Positions 33,520 to 41,333 of a stretch of 64,000 nt of DNA are shown in pieces. A program made the position numbers and the translations under genes. The number at the start of each line of letters is the position of its first letter. Position 1 is the stretch's first letter. The notes beneath the pieces are model-generated. The model searched no databases, was not told where the DNA came from, and saw nothing but the letters and a program-made list of their open reading frames with translations. The stretch comes from CAZXSK01 sp964642855 (GTDB lineage Bacteria; Planctomycetota; Phycisphaerae; SM23-33), in the NCBI GenBank assembly GCA_964642855.1, contig CAZXSK010000009.1, forward strand, positions 1-64,000, given 5' to 3'.

Positions 33520-34743
33520 ATGAGTATGATCAAAGGCAACGCAGTCATAGGCCAGTCCGGCGGACCAACCGCGGTGATCAACCAGTCGCTGGTAGGCGTG
33601 GTCGAGACGCTGAAAGGGTGTCGTCAGATCCCCAAGATCCTGGGCGCGCACCACGGCGTCGCGGGAATCGTGAAGGACGATTTCATCGATCTCAAGAAGC
33701 TCGACAAGAAGACACTCGAGCTGATCGCCGGCACGCCGGCCTCGGCGTTGGGCTCCAGTCGGGACAAACCCGACCAAGCCTATTGTGAAAAGATCTTCGA
33801 GATCTTTGAGAAGAACGACGTGCGGTATTTCTTCTACATTGGCGGGAACGACTCGGCCGACACCGCGCGCATCGTCAACGAGATGGCCAAGGATCAGGGC
33901 TACGAACTGCGATGCTTCCACGTGCCCAAGACCATCGATAACGATCTGCGCGTGACCGACCATACGCCGGGCTACGGCTCGGCTGCGAAGTTCGTGGCTT
34001 CGGCGTTCATGGGTGAAGACCGCGACAACGCGGCCCTGCCGGGCGTGAAAGTGTCGGTGGTGATGGGACGCAATGCCGGCTGGCTGACCGCGGCCAGCGT
34101 GTTGGGACGGATCGACGACAAGTGCGGCCCGCACCTGGTTTACGTTCCGGAGGTCCCGTTCGACGTCAAGAAGTTCACCGACGATGTCGCCAAGGCGTAC
34201 GACAAGCACGGACGCTGCCTGATCGCTGTTTCCGAGGGCATCGCCGACGAGACGGGAACCCCCATGGCGGTGAACCTGGCCGAGCGGTTGGGGCACACCG
34301 TCGAACGCGACAGCCACGGCAACGTGCAGCTTTCCGGCTCGGGTGCCCTGGGTGATTTCCTGGCTGAGTTCATCAAGAAGAACGTATCTTCGGGCAAGCG
34401 GGGCAAGAAGCTTCGCGTCCGGGCGGACACGTACGGCTACCTGCAGCGTTCGTTCGCGGGGTATGCCAGCGAGGTCGACCAGAAGGAAGCCCGAACCTGC
34501 GGACAGAAGGCCGCGGAGCTGGCCTTGAAGGGTGACATCGACGGCACGATCGTCATGAAGCGTGCGAAGGGCACCGCCTACAAGATCAGTTACCAGCGAG
34601 CGGAGCTTCAGGAAGTCGCGCGGGAGACCAAGGACCTGCCCAAGAAGTTCATCAACAAGGCGGGTAACAACATCACCGGAGCGTTCGTGAAGTACGCACT
34701 GCCGCTGGCAGGCAAGATGCCCGAGATCGGCAAGCTGTTCTAG
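33520..34743 (+). CDS. pyrophosphate-type 6-phosphofructokinase
   Basis: A 407-residue phosphofructokinase of the PPi-dependent group. The opening GQSGGPTAVINQSL and the GGNDSADTA motif, with Asp where ATP-dependent enzymes have Gly (GGDGS), point to pyrophosphate as donor. So do PKTIDNDL and GYGSAAKF. The enzyme interconverts fructose-6-P and fructose-1,6-bisphosphate reversibly. The ATG at 33520 opens the conserved domain; an upstream frame extension has no ribosome site. An intrinsic terminator follows at 34771. It is convergent with the phosphoglycerate mutase gene. Confidence 0.9.
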   Translation: MSMIKGNAVIGQSGGPTAVINQSLVGVVETLKGCRQIPKILGAHHGVAGIVKDDFIDLKKLDKKTLELIAGTPASALGSSRDKPDQAYCEKIFEIFEKNDVRYFFYIGGNDSADTARIVNEMAKDQGYELRCFHVPKTIDNDLRVTDHTPGYGSAAKFVASAFMGEDRDNAALPGVKVSVVMGRNAGWLTAASVLGRIDDKCGPHLVYVPEVPFDVKKFTDDVAKAYDKHGRCLIAVSEGIADETGTPMAVNLAERLGHTVERDSHGNVQLSGSGALGDFLAEFIKKNVSSGKRGKKLRVRADTYGYLQRSFAGYASEVDQKEARTCGQKAAELALKGDIDGTIVMKRAKGTAYKISYQRAELQEVARETKDLPKKFINKAGNNITGAFVKYALPLAGKMPEIGKLF

Positions 34744-34770
34744 GTCCTGCCGATTCGCCAGATAAATCAG

Positions 34771-34803
34771 AAGCCCCCGCTCCGGCAAGGAGTGGGGGCT
34801 TTT
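34771..34803 (+). terminator. intrinsic terminator of the phosphofructokinase gene
   Basis: A 13-bp stem with one G-T pair (34771-34783 with 34789-34801) ending in CTTTTC on the plus strand. Confidence 0.75.
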
Positions 34804-34842
34804 CGTATCGATGTCCGGCTTGGTGTTCGACGGCGGGGTCGG

Positions 34843-36054
34843 TCAGGCGCCGAATTTGTCGAGCTTGCCCGCGTGGGCCATCATCAGGCCCATGATCTCC
34901 TTGGCGTAGATGGTTCCGATCTGGCCGCTGCGACAGTGGATGTCGTCGAAGGGCATGCCGTCACCGCCCCGCATGTTGGGTCCGTTGAGCAGCAGGGGAA
35001 CCGGATGCCAGCTGTGGGACATCATGCTCGGGGGGGTGGAGTGGTCACCCGTGATGACCAGCACGTCCGGTTTCCCGGCCAATTCACCAATGGCGGCGTC
35101 CATCTCCTCGATCCGCTGCACCTTGGCATCGAGATCGCCGTCCTCGCCGGTCTTGTCGGTGTACTTGAAGTGGGCAAAGACGAAGGTGTGATCTTCCAGC
35201 GCCTTGGCCGCATGGATGCAGACATCCTTGGCGGTTGTGGGTTCGGACACCACGGGGATACCCACGAGTCTCGCCACGCCCCGGTACATGGGGTAGCCCG
35301 CGACCGCAGCCGGGTTGACCTGGTAGCGATCCGGGAACCGCGGCCAGTCGGGGAACTTGGCAAAGCCTCGCGCGAGAATGAAGTTGGCTTTCTCTTCGTC
35401 TTTAAGGATATCGCGGACCTGCCCGAGAAGGTCAGCCACGATGCTTGCGGTTTTTGAATCGGCGTGTTTCCCGCGGTCCGGAGCGAGGGGTTCTTCTCCG
35501 GTGGCCTGGGGGTCGGTCTCACCGATGTTGTCGTCAAGCCCGTCGCCACGGAGGACCATCAGCGCCCGGTGCTCGGCGACGGTTTCAAAGAGCACTTCCA
35601 CGCCCTCGGGGCACTTGATGCCATCACGGATCTTCTGGAGGACGCGCTTGTTCTCATCGTCGCCAATGCGGCCGGCTCGGCGGTCGGACACCTTGCCGTC
35701 CGCATCGAGCGTGCAGAAGTTCAGCCTGGCTGCGACGTCGCGATCTTCCAGCGGGAACTCGATGCCCAGTGCGCTGAGTACGCCGCGGCCCACTTTGTAG
35801 AGGATCGGGTCGTAGCCGAAGAGTCCGAGGTGGCCCGGGCCCGAGCCCGGGGTGATTCCCTGGGCGACCGGGATCGACTGGCCGAGGGCGCTGTTCCTGG
35901 CGAGCTCGTCGAGGTTGGGGGTCTTGGCGATCTGAAGGGCAGTACCCTTGCCGTCGTTGTCACAGTCTCCCACGCCGTCCATGACCAGCAGGCACATGGT
36001 CTTGTCGTTGGCCGAGGCCAGGGAGCTCAGCAGGTTGCCGTATGTATCTTCCAT
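34843..36054 (-). CDS. apgM: cofactor-independent phosphoglycerate mutase, archaeal (ApgM) type
   Basis: A 403-residue alkaline-phosphatase-superfamily mutase that interconverts 3- and 2-phosphoglycerate. The metal/nucleophile region is LLVMDGVGD, with PNLDELARNSALG and ITPGSGPGHLGLFGYDP following. The late metal site is VITGDHSTPP with SWHPVPLLL. This matches the archaeal-type family (about 400 residues) and not the 510-residue GpmI type. The ATG at 36054 has AGGATA upstream. It is convergent with the PPi-phosphofructokinase gene, so two non-textbook glycolytic enzymes lie side by side. Confidence 0.92.
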   Translation of the reverse strand: MEDTYGNLLSSLASANDKTMCLLVMDGVGDCDNDGKGTALQIAKTPNLDELARNSALGQSIPVAQGITPGSGPGHLGLFGYDPILYKVGRGVLSALGIEFPLEDRDVAARLNFCTLDADGKVSDRRAGRIGDDENKRVLQKIRDGIKCPEGVEVLFETVAEHRALMVLRGDGLDDNIGETDPQATGEEPLAPDRGKHADSKTASIVADLLGQVRDILKDEEKANFILARGFAKFPDWPRFPDRYQVNPAAVAGYPMYRGVARLVGIPVVSEPTTAKDVCIHAAKALEDHTFVFAHFKYTDKTGEDGDLDAKVQRIEEMDAAIGELAGKPDVLVITGDHSTPPSMMSHSWHPVPLLLNGPNMRGGDGMPFDDIHCRSGQIGTIYAKEIMGLMMAHAGKLDKFGA

Positions 36055-36172
36055 CTCTCAGTATCCTTCTTGCTTGGGAACACGAGCGGTTGCGAACGTC
36101 GGCCGGGTAGTCTATCAGCCGCGCCGGTGCTTTTCTACGCCCAGGTCGGCAAAAGCGGAACTCCCCCAGGCC

Positions 36173-36712
36173 TCAGCGGATGGGCTTCTGGCCGTGTTTG
36201 TCCCGCAACTTCTGTGCGGCGGTAAACAGTTGAGGGTCCTGCTTGAGAAGGGAGATCAGGTTGCTGGTGGTGATGCCAAGCCACCCTGCGGCGTCGGAAA
36301 GCCTCGCTTCGAAGGTTTCCACGACGTCGAGCACCCGCGCGGTGACAGGCCAGAACCGGTGATCCTTTCTGCCGATCTGGATATGCTTCCGACCGGTGGC
36401 CTGTCCGCCCTTTCGCACGTGGATGCACTCTGCCAGTTCCGGAGGGGGCGTGCCTCCCGGGTCGATCGGTGCCCGCATCTGGCAGGCGATGGTCGCCCTC
36501 AGTCTGCGCACGGCCAGCCGCTTGTTGTCGTGCTGGGACCGGGACTGGTCTCCGTGAGCTGACAGACCGGTAGGCTTGTGACGCAGGCGCACGGCTGAGG
36601 AGACCTTGTTTCTATGTTGTCCGCCGGGCCCAGACGCCTTATAGGTGTCGACCTCGCATTGCTTTAGGAGCTGCTGGTCAGAGAGCCCGAGAAAATCTCG
36701 GTGTGTGCACAT
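36173..36712 (-). CDS. RF-1-domain (GGQ) peptide-chain-release-like protein
   Basis: A 179-residue protein with the GGQ peptidyl-tRNA hydrolysis motif at residues 30-32 inside KASGPGGQHRNKVSSAVRL. A basic patch follows, and a C-terminal helical extension (about 110-179) contains ARLSDAAGWLGITTSNLIS. It lacks the codon-reading domain of RF1/RF2, so it is closer to ribosome-rescue factors such as ArfB/YaeJ or to the stand-alone RF-like proteins. The C-terminus is not the short basic tail of ArfB. A promoter at 36720-36749 places the transcription start at or next to the ATG, so the mRNA is probably leaderless. Confidence 0.8.
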   Translation of the reverse strand: MCTHRDFLGLSDQQLLKQCEVDTYKASGPGGQHRNKVSSAVRLRHKPTGLSAHGDQSRSQHDNKRLAVRRLRATIACQMRAPIDPGGTPPPELAECIHVRKGGQATGRKHIQIGRKDHRFWPVTARVLDVVETFEARLSDAAGWLGITTSNLISLLKQDPQLFTAAQKLRDKHGQKPIR

Positions 36713-36719
36713 GGAAGCA

Positions 36720-36749
36720 ATGATAGGACGGGTCCGGGGCCAGATACAA
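36720..36749 (-). promoter_or_regulatory. promoter giving a leaderless mRNA for the GGQ protein
   Basis: Minus-strand TTGTAT (36749-36744) and TATCAT (36725-36720) with an 18-base spacer. The ATG at 36712 begins only 8 bases after the -10, where the RNA itself should begin. Confidence 0.5.
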
Positions 36750-36791
36750 TGGTCAAAAAGGTCTTGGGTGCATGCTGAGGGCTTTTCCGGG

Positions 36792-36820
36792 TTGTCGGGT
36801 TTCGGGCCCTGCAGTACAAT
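36792..36820 (+). promoter_or_regulatory. promoter of the TPR protein gene
   Basis: TTGTCG (36792-36797) and TACAAT (36815-36820) with a 17-base spacer. The leader to the ATG at 36933 is about 105 bases. Confidence 0.6.
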
Positions 36821-36932
36821 GGGCTCATGCCCTGGAGGGGGCAAACCGGAGGGCAGCAGGAGCGGCCGATACCGGGCTTCTCCCGCACTGCCAATACCTT
36901 GCGACACTGCTCATACATCTGGATATCGTGCC

Positions 36933-38294
36933 ATGACCGACAGGCCAACCAATGAATGGATGGACCCGGAATCCCGGGTGGACCGTGCTCACGAACTGTA
37001 CAAGGAGGGACGCTGGAGAGAGGCCGCCGACGAGCTTCGCCAGGCGATTCGGGTGAATCCCAATAACGCCTCGTGGCATTTCAACCTGGGTCTGACCCTC
37101 GAAGCCATGGAGGAATATGACTTCGCGTGTGACGCATTCCGTAGCGCCTTGCAGCTCCAGCCTGACGATGTCGAGACGCTCAATTGTCTCGGAGTGAACC
37201 TCACCCGCGTGGGTAAATACGCCGAGTCGCTCGACTGTTTCAAGGCGATCGAGAAGATCGATCCCTCGTACGAGCCGTGCTACTGCAACCGGATCGTCAC
37301 GTACACTGAGATTGGTCGGCATGACGACGCCGAGGTGATGTTCTACCTCGCCAGGCTGTTCGTCGATGAGTGCCCGCTGTGCTTCTACAACGTTGGAAGC
37401 AGTTTTTACGAGCGGGACGACCTTCGCCGGGCCGTCTACTGCTGGCAGCAGGCGCTGCGGATCGACCCGGGTCATCCCCATGCCAACGCTCGTCTGGCCG
37501 AGGCGTACTGGCGCAACGGTGAACTCAATAAGGCCAAGCACCATTACGAAGCCGAACTGCTGATTAACGCGCGCGACGTAGCTACGTTGACCGATCTCGG
37601 CGAATTGCTGCTTGAGATGAAGCAGCCCGCCAAGGCGGAAGAAGCCCTGCGACGGGGGATGGAGATCCAGCCGGGCGATCAGGGGGCACGCTACCAGTGG
37701 GCCCGCATGCTCATCGCCCGCGAGCGCTACGACGAGGCCTCGCGTTGTCTGCAGAAACTCCTGGCCGAGCAAAAGGACTATCCGGGAGCGAACGCTGCGA
37801 TGGCCAAGGCGTTGATTCGCCAGGAGAAGATCAACGAGGGCGCCAAGTACCTGGTAGCCGAACTGAAACGATGCGGCGACGACGCGGACATGATGCACGA
37901 GGTCGGCGAGTTGCTGATCGAGGCCCACATGACCCGCCAGGCGATGGACGTGTTTCGCAAGCTGGTACGGATTCGTCCGGACGATCCCTACGCCCAGCAC
38001 AACCTTGCTGTCAGCTGTTTCATGCTCGATCGAATGGACGAGGGCATCATCCACTGTCGACGGGCACTGAAGATCAAGCCGGACTATCCGCTGGCCCTGT
38101 ACAACATCGCCCTGGCGTATCATCGCAAGGGAGATGTCTCGCGGGCTCGTCGGTATGTGTCCAAGGCTCTGGAACTGGACCCGACCGACGAGCACGCCAC
38201 CAAGCTGGCGGGAAAGCTTGTGCCCAAGGGGTTCCTTGGGCGGCTTGTCGCGAAGATCCAGGGCGATCAGCCGGGCGAGATCCAGGGACGATAG
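36933..38294 (+). CDS. tetratricopeptide-repeat protein
   Basis: A 453-residue cytoplasmic protein built almost wholly of TPR units (about 11-12, residues 15-430). Examples are ASWHFNLGLTLEAMEEYDFA, CFYNVGSSFYERDDLRRAVY and PLALYNIALAYHRKGDVSRA. There is no signal peptide, no lipobox and no catalytic domain, so it is probably a scaffold for protein-protein contacts. The start is placed where the first repeat begins after a short acidic N-terminus. A good promoter lies upstream. The partner is unknown. Confidence 0.85.
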   Translation: MTDRPTNEWMDPESRVDRAHELYKEGRWREAADELRQAIRVNPNNASWHFNLGLTLEAMEEYDFACDAFRSALQLQPDDVETLNCLGVNLTRVGKYAESLDCFKAIEKIDPSYEPCYCNRIVTYTEIGRHDDAEVMFYLARLFVDECPLCFYNVGSSFYERDDLRRAVYCWQQALRIDPGHPHANARLAEAYWRNGELNKAKHHYEAELLINARDVATLTDLGELLLEMKQPAKAEEALRRGMEIQPGDQGARYQWARMLIARERYDEASRCLQKLLAEQKDYPGANAAMAKALIRQEKINEGAKYLVAELKRCGDDADMMHEVGELLIEAHMTRQAMDVFRKLVRIRPDDPYAQHNLAVSCFMLDRMDEGIIHCRRALKIKPDYPLALYNIALAYHRKGDVSRARRYVSKALELDPTDEHATKLAGKLVPKGFLGRLVAKIQGDQPGEIQGR

Positions 38295-38472
38295 TTTCTC
38301 AGAGAATCTGCTTTGTGCGGTCAGAAGCGCGGCGGGCGCCTTACCCCGCCGCGTTTTCCTGCGCCGTCAGTCACTGGCCAAGGTTGCCAGCATGCCGGTA
38401 TACTGGCCGGTGCGATGATAGCGGGTCATTGACTCCGCCGCCGAATCCGAGAATCTCCAGAGAGAACAGACC

Positions 38473-39405
38473 ATGCCCGTATACGTCGTAAGCGAACCGT
38501 TGAATGAATCGAGCATCGAGTACTTGAGCCAGCAGGGCGAGGTGATCCGTACGGATCCGGATGGCGTTCTGGACGCCATCGGTCCGGCAGATGGTCTCGT
38601 GGTGCGGACCTATACCCAGGTCAATGAGGAGCTTCTTGACCGGGCGCCCAACCTGAAAGTGGTCGGACGAGCTGGAGTCGCCCTGGAGAACATCGACATT
38701 TCCGCTTGCCGAGCGCGGGGCGTGGAGGTCGTGCATACCCCCGCCGCCAATACCCTGGCCGTGGTGGACTACACCATGCGAATGATCATCGAGTTGAACC
38801 GCCGTTTTCCAGAGATGACCGGTCCCCAGCCGGCCGAGGAATTCCATGCGTCCCGCAAGTTCACTTACGGGCGGTTTCTGGCCAACGCCACCTTGGGCAT
38901 CGTTGGCGTGGGCCGGATTGGCAGCCGGGTGGGCAGGGCCGCCGTCGGCCTGGGAATGAACGTTCTGACCAACGACATACTCGATATCGATCTGGACTAT
39001 CCCCACCAGGCCGTGGACAAGGAAACGCTTTACGCCCAGAGCGATATCGTGACCATCCACGTTCCGCTGACCGAACGGACCGAGAAGTTCATCGACGCCG
39101 ACGCGTTGAGCAAGTTCAAGGAGGGGGCCCAGTTCATCAACTGCGCCCGCGGGCAGTGTGTCGACTACCATGCGCTCGCCGAGGCGATACGCGTTGGGAA
39201 GATCGCTGCTGCGGCGATCGATTGCCACGACCCCGAGCCGCCGCCTGCGGACTATCCGATGTACGGCCTGGAGAACGTGATCCTGACTCCCCACATTGCC
39301 GCCCGGGTCCCCGACGCCGTGCAGAACATGTGCGACGTCGTCTACGACGTGGTCCGCGTGGTCAAAGGCGAGTCCCCCGAGTATCCTGCGCCCGGCGAGA
39401 AGTGA
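38473..39405 (+). CDS. D-isomer-specific 2-hydroxyacid dehydrogenase (SerA-like)
   Basis: A 310-residue NAD-dependent dehydrogenase. The NAD-binding motif is LGIVGVGRIGSRVG. The catalytic Arg is in INCARGQCVD, the Glu in DCHDPEPPPADYP and the His in LTPHIAARV. It resembles phosphoglycerate dehydrogenase without the ACT domain, and could act on another 2-hydroxyacid such as glycerate. AGAGAG precedes the ATG. It is monocistronic. The nearest neighbours do not fix a pathway. Confidence 0.87.
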   Translation: MPVYVVSEPLNESSIEYLSQQGEVIRTDPDGVLDAIGPADGLVVRTYTQVNEELLDRAPNLKVVGRAGVALENIDISACRARGVEVVHTPAANTLAVVDYTMRMIIELNRRFPEMTGPQPAEEFHASRKFTYGRFLANATLGIVGVGRIGSRVGRAAVGLGMNVLTNDILDIDLDYPHQAVDKETLYAQSDIVTIHVPLTERTEKFIDADALSKFKEGAQFINCARGQCVDYHALAEAIRVGKIAAAAIDCHDPEPPPADYPMYGLENVILTPHIAARVPDAVQNMCDVVYDVVRVVKGESPEYPAPGEK

Positions 39406-39436
39406 GCAAGGCGGCACGTTCGGAATGAATGCGCAT

Positions 39437-39501
39437 AAAAAAGCGCCAGCCACCTGGCAGTTGCGCAGGGGGAGACGCAACAGACCACACGGCGGCTGGC
39501 G
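39437..39501 (-). terminator. terminator-like 3' domain of the candidate small RNA
   Basis: An 8-bp perfect stem (39501-39494 with 39451-39444 on the minus strand) encloses a second 5-bp hairpin (39480-39476 with 39465-39461) and is followed by C and T6 (39442-39437). Confidence 0.6.
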
Positions 39502-39652
39502 GTATCGGTTCGCCTCGGCGCGCACAACCAAGCCTGCAGAACCGTGTTGAGTTCAGGGAAACCCAAGCCGGCGGGCTCGGAACAGAAGACAGTGCGCATC
39601 CAAAGGCGATAGCAATTCTTGTTTTCAAAGCCCGGTTGAAACCTCCCGAGCC
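39437..39652 (-). ncRNA. candidate small structured RNA, about 216 nt
   Basis: No open frame explains this segment, yet on the minus strand it has a full transcription unit. A TTGCCC-17-TATACT promoter lies at 39687-39659, a start is expected near 39652, and the stem-plus-T6 terminator ends at 39437. The predicted RNA begins GGCTCGG (39652-39646), which pairs perfectly with CCGAGCC (39580-39574) to close a 5' domain of about 79 nt. The 3' domain is the nested terminator hairpin. The size fits 6S RNA and several other regulatory RNAs, but I could not match it to 6S, SRP, tmRNA or RNase P RNA by their conserved cores. It is therefore left unclassified. Confidence 0.5.
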
Positions 39653-39658
39653 AACGGG

Positions 39659-39687
39659 AGTATACAGTACATCCACTACGCGGGCAA
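39659..39687 (-). promoter_or_regulatory. promoter of the candidate small RNA
   Basis: Minus-strand TTGCCC (39687-39682) and TATACT (39664-39659) with a 17-base spacer, in a region with no protein gene downstream. Confidence 0.55.
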
Positions 39688-39729
39688 ACCAGCCGCGATT
39701 TTCGTTACTTTTTTTTTCGCATCGAGATA

Positions 39730-39741
39730 GAACGATCGTTC
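39730..39741. promoter_or_regulatory. palindromic operator-like site
   Basis: A perfect 12-bp palindrome of the form GAAC-GATC-GTTC, overlapping a second palindrome CGTTCGAACG (39737-39746). It lies about 45 bases upstream of the small-RNA promoter. The GAAC-N4-GTTC core recalls Gram-positive-type LexA boxes, but the protein that would bind here is unknown. Confidence 0.3.
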
Positions 39742-39910
39742 GAACGGAAAATGCTTTCAATAGCAGGCTTTCCGCGATTCGCTCTTCACGCCCGAACTCC
39801 CACCGAAGTCGCTTCCGAAATGGTGTATCTGTCCGGTGATCCTCCCACAAGAGAAAGTTCTTCCAGACCGTGGTATCTCACCTTCTCGGTCTTGTTCGCG
39901 CGCAAGGCAT

Positions 39911-39949
39911 CCGGTCTGTCCGGAGGCGGTCGCACCCCGACCAGACCGG
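39911..39949 (-). terminator. stem-loop after the YeeE/YedE operon
   Basis: An 8-bp perfect stem (39911-39918 with 39942-39949) just past the stop at 39967, without a T-run. It may stabilise the mRNA end instead of terminating. Confidence 0.35.
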
Positions 39950-39966
39950 CCGATCGGTACTCTTGT

Positions 39967-40560
39967 TCACTCTGCGGGATGCGGTTCGTGCTTTCCAGCT
40001 GCGCCGGCCTCTGCTGCTTCATCGCCCGGCCGCTCGCGTTCTCGGCGGGGCCTGGTCAGCCAGAGCACCAATACACCGACCACCACAATGGGCACGACCC
40101 AGTAGGCTCGTCTTGTCGCGGTGATTTCGGGTAGCGTGGCATTGCCGTAGTTCAGGACGCTCTCGATCGGCTGGACGATGAATGGCGCCAGCAGGATGAA
40201 GCCCAGAGCGCCGGCGAACATGCCCAGCACGCTGATCAGCGCATCAAAGCGTCCGGAAGCCGCGCACGCCAAACCGGTACCGGGGCAGTAGCCGGTCATG
40301 CCGAAGCCCAGACCCAGGAAGGCTCCCCCTATAAGGTTCGCAAGAAGCACGGCCGGTTTGACGCTGAAGTTGGCCTGGCCCGCCAGTTGGAGCAGCCACG
40401 TGCCGGTCATTCCGACCAGCACGAACACCGCGATGGTTCGCATGGCGTGGAAGTCCTTCAGACGCAACGTGCCGATGATCTTGTCAGGGTCTGCAAGGCT
40501 GGCCAGCACCAAACCCGCTCCGAAGATTCCGCCAACGATCAGTGGAATCAGAATGTCCAT
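39967..40560 (-). CDS. YeeE/YedE-family sulfur transport protein, second half
   Basis: A 197-residue membrane protein with about five helices (DUF6691-like half of the YeeE/YedE family). The signature GMTGYCPGTGLACAASG carries the conserved cysteine of thiosulfate transporters of the TsuA type. The N-terminus MDILIPLIVGGIFGAGLVLA is a membrane helix. The C-terminal 25 residues are charged and cytoplasmic. It follows the partner gene by 13 bases. Together they would make one complete transporter, normally fused in TsuA. The substrate (thiosulfate or a related sulfur species) is inferred from the family. Confidence 0.85.
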   Translation of the reverse strand: MDILIPLIVGGIFGAGLVLASLADPDKIIGTLRLKDFHAMRTIAVFVLVGMTGTWLLQLAGQANFSVKPAVLLANLIGGAFLGLGFGMTGYCPGTGLACAASGRFDALISVLGMFAGALGFILLAPFIVQPIESVLNYGNATLPEITATRRAYWVVPIVVVGVLVLWLTRPRRERERPGDEAAEAGAAGKHEPHPAE

Positions 40561-40573
40561 GGTGTCCCTTTCG

Positions 40574-41104
40574 TTATTCGATGTCGGGGGTCTTGGGATA
40601 GAAGATGCGCGCCGCCAACATTCCCACGCCGAACAGGCCGATGGTAAACGGTACCACCGACAGCGACAGCTGTGCCCATCCGCTGGCGAACTGCCCGCTC
40701 GTACAGCCATGGGCGAGTCTTGCTCCCAGCAGGATGAAGAACCCGCCGATGAAGCACACGATCAGTCGTCCCCCGGCCCCACGGTGGTTGGCTTTCCACC
40801 ACGCGGTATTGATCGACGGTTTCCAACGGCCGACCGCTGCGGCTGCGATGATGGCCCCGGCGATCAGGCCCACATCCAGCCACCATCCGTAGCTGAGTGT
40901 CTGGTACTTCTCCGACTTGATAATGGGGTGGTCCTGTGCGTACCGAGGCGCCATCTTGTGCAGCGCGATCCCCTCGGCGACCACGAACTGGGTCGACACG
41001 CCCAGGGGTTTCTTCAGGTATACTGCCAGCGTCTGGGTCAGACCCAGCAGTAGTCCCCCGATGACCCAGGGGAGCACGGCTTTGCGGACAGTGGGTGCGG
41101 GCAT
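40574..41104 (-). CDS. YeeE/YedE-family sulfur transport protein, first half
   Basis: A 176-residue membrane protein with about four or five helices and the conserved RLAHGCTSGQFASG segment, whose Cys lines the conduction path in TsuA-like thiosulfate transporters. AAGGAG precedes the ATG at 41104. It lies directly upstream of the second half, and a minus-strand extended -10 at 41203-41211 probably drives both. No sulfurtransferase or TusA protein is encoded next to it, although such partners are common. Confidence 0.85.
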   Translation of the reverse strand: MPAPTVRKAVLPWVIGGLLLGLTQTLAVYLKKPLGVSTQFVVAEGIALHKMAPRYAQDHPIIKSEKYQTLSYGWWLDVGLIAGAIIAAAAVGRWKPSINTAWWKANHRGAGGRLIVCFIGGFFILLGARLAHGCTSGQFASGWAQLSLSVVPFTIGLFGVGMLAARIFYPKTPDIE

Positions 41105-41202
41105 TCGGTTGCTCCTTGATCTTGTAGATTCCCTTTCCTGGTGAGTGGACCGGGTGGGCGAAACACGTAGCCCCACCCAGTGGCATCCCTCTAACCTGTG
41201 AA

Positions 41203-41211
41203 ATTGTAGCA
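41203..41211 (-). promoter_or_regulatory. extended -10 promoter of the YeeE/YedE operon
   Basis: TGC-TACAAT on the minus strand (41211-41203), with a TTGGTC 19 bases upstream of TACAAT as a weak -35. Confidence 0.4.
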
Positions 41212-41278
41212 GCTAACCAACCGCGTGGACCAAGAGCAGCCTCTACTGGCCTGCAAGGACAACGGGCTGTCACCTCGA

Positions 41279-41307
41279 TTGCTTTCTTCCCCGATGTTCC
41301 CTACGAT
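41279..41307 (+). promoter_or_regulatory. promoter of the second UroD-like gene
   Basis: TTGCTT (41279-41284) and TACGAT (41302-41307) with a 17-base spacer; the ATG at 41334 follows 26 bases later. Confidence 0.45.
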
Positions 41308-41333
41308 GCAGCCTTTCCAGCCGGAGACTCGCG

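Larger units (their letters stand above)
39406..39966. other. 561-bp intergenic region with an RNA gene and palindromes
   Basis: This stretch holds no convincing protein gene. It is partly A/T-richer than its surroundings (for example the T9 run near 39709). It contains a likely minus-strand small RNA (39437-39652) with its own promoter, a palindrome at 39730-39741, and a stem-loop at 39911-39949 just after the YeeE-like stop. It also has a short plus-strand hairpin near 39679-39698 followed by ATTTTC, which might end the dehydrogenase transcript. Confidence 0.6.

Noticed and set aside
39437..39652. Calling the small RNA 6S, SRP, tmRNA or RNase P RNA
   Set aside because: The conserved cores of these RNAs (for example the SRP tetraloop region, the tRNA-like end of tmRNA, the RNase P universal segments) are not visible, so no family name is given.
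39786..40022. A 78-codon minus-strand frame overlapping the end of the YeeE-like gene
   Set aside because: It overlaps a clear membrane-protein gene in another frame, has no ribosome site and no recognisable domain.
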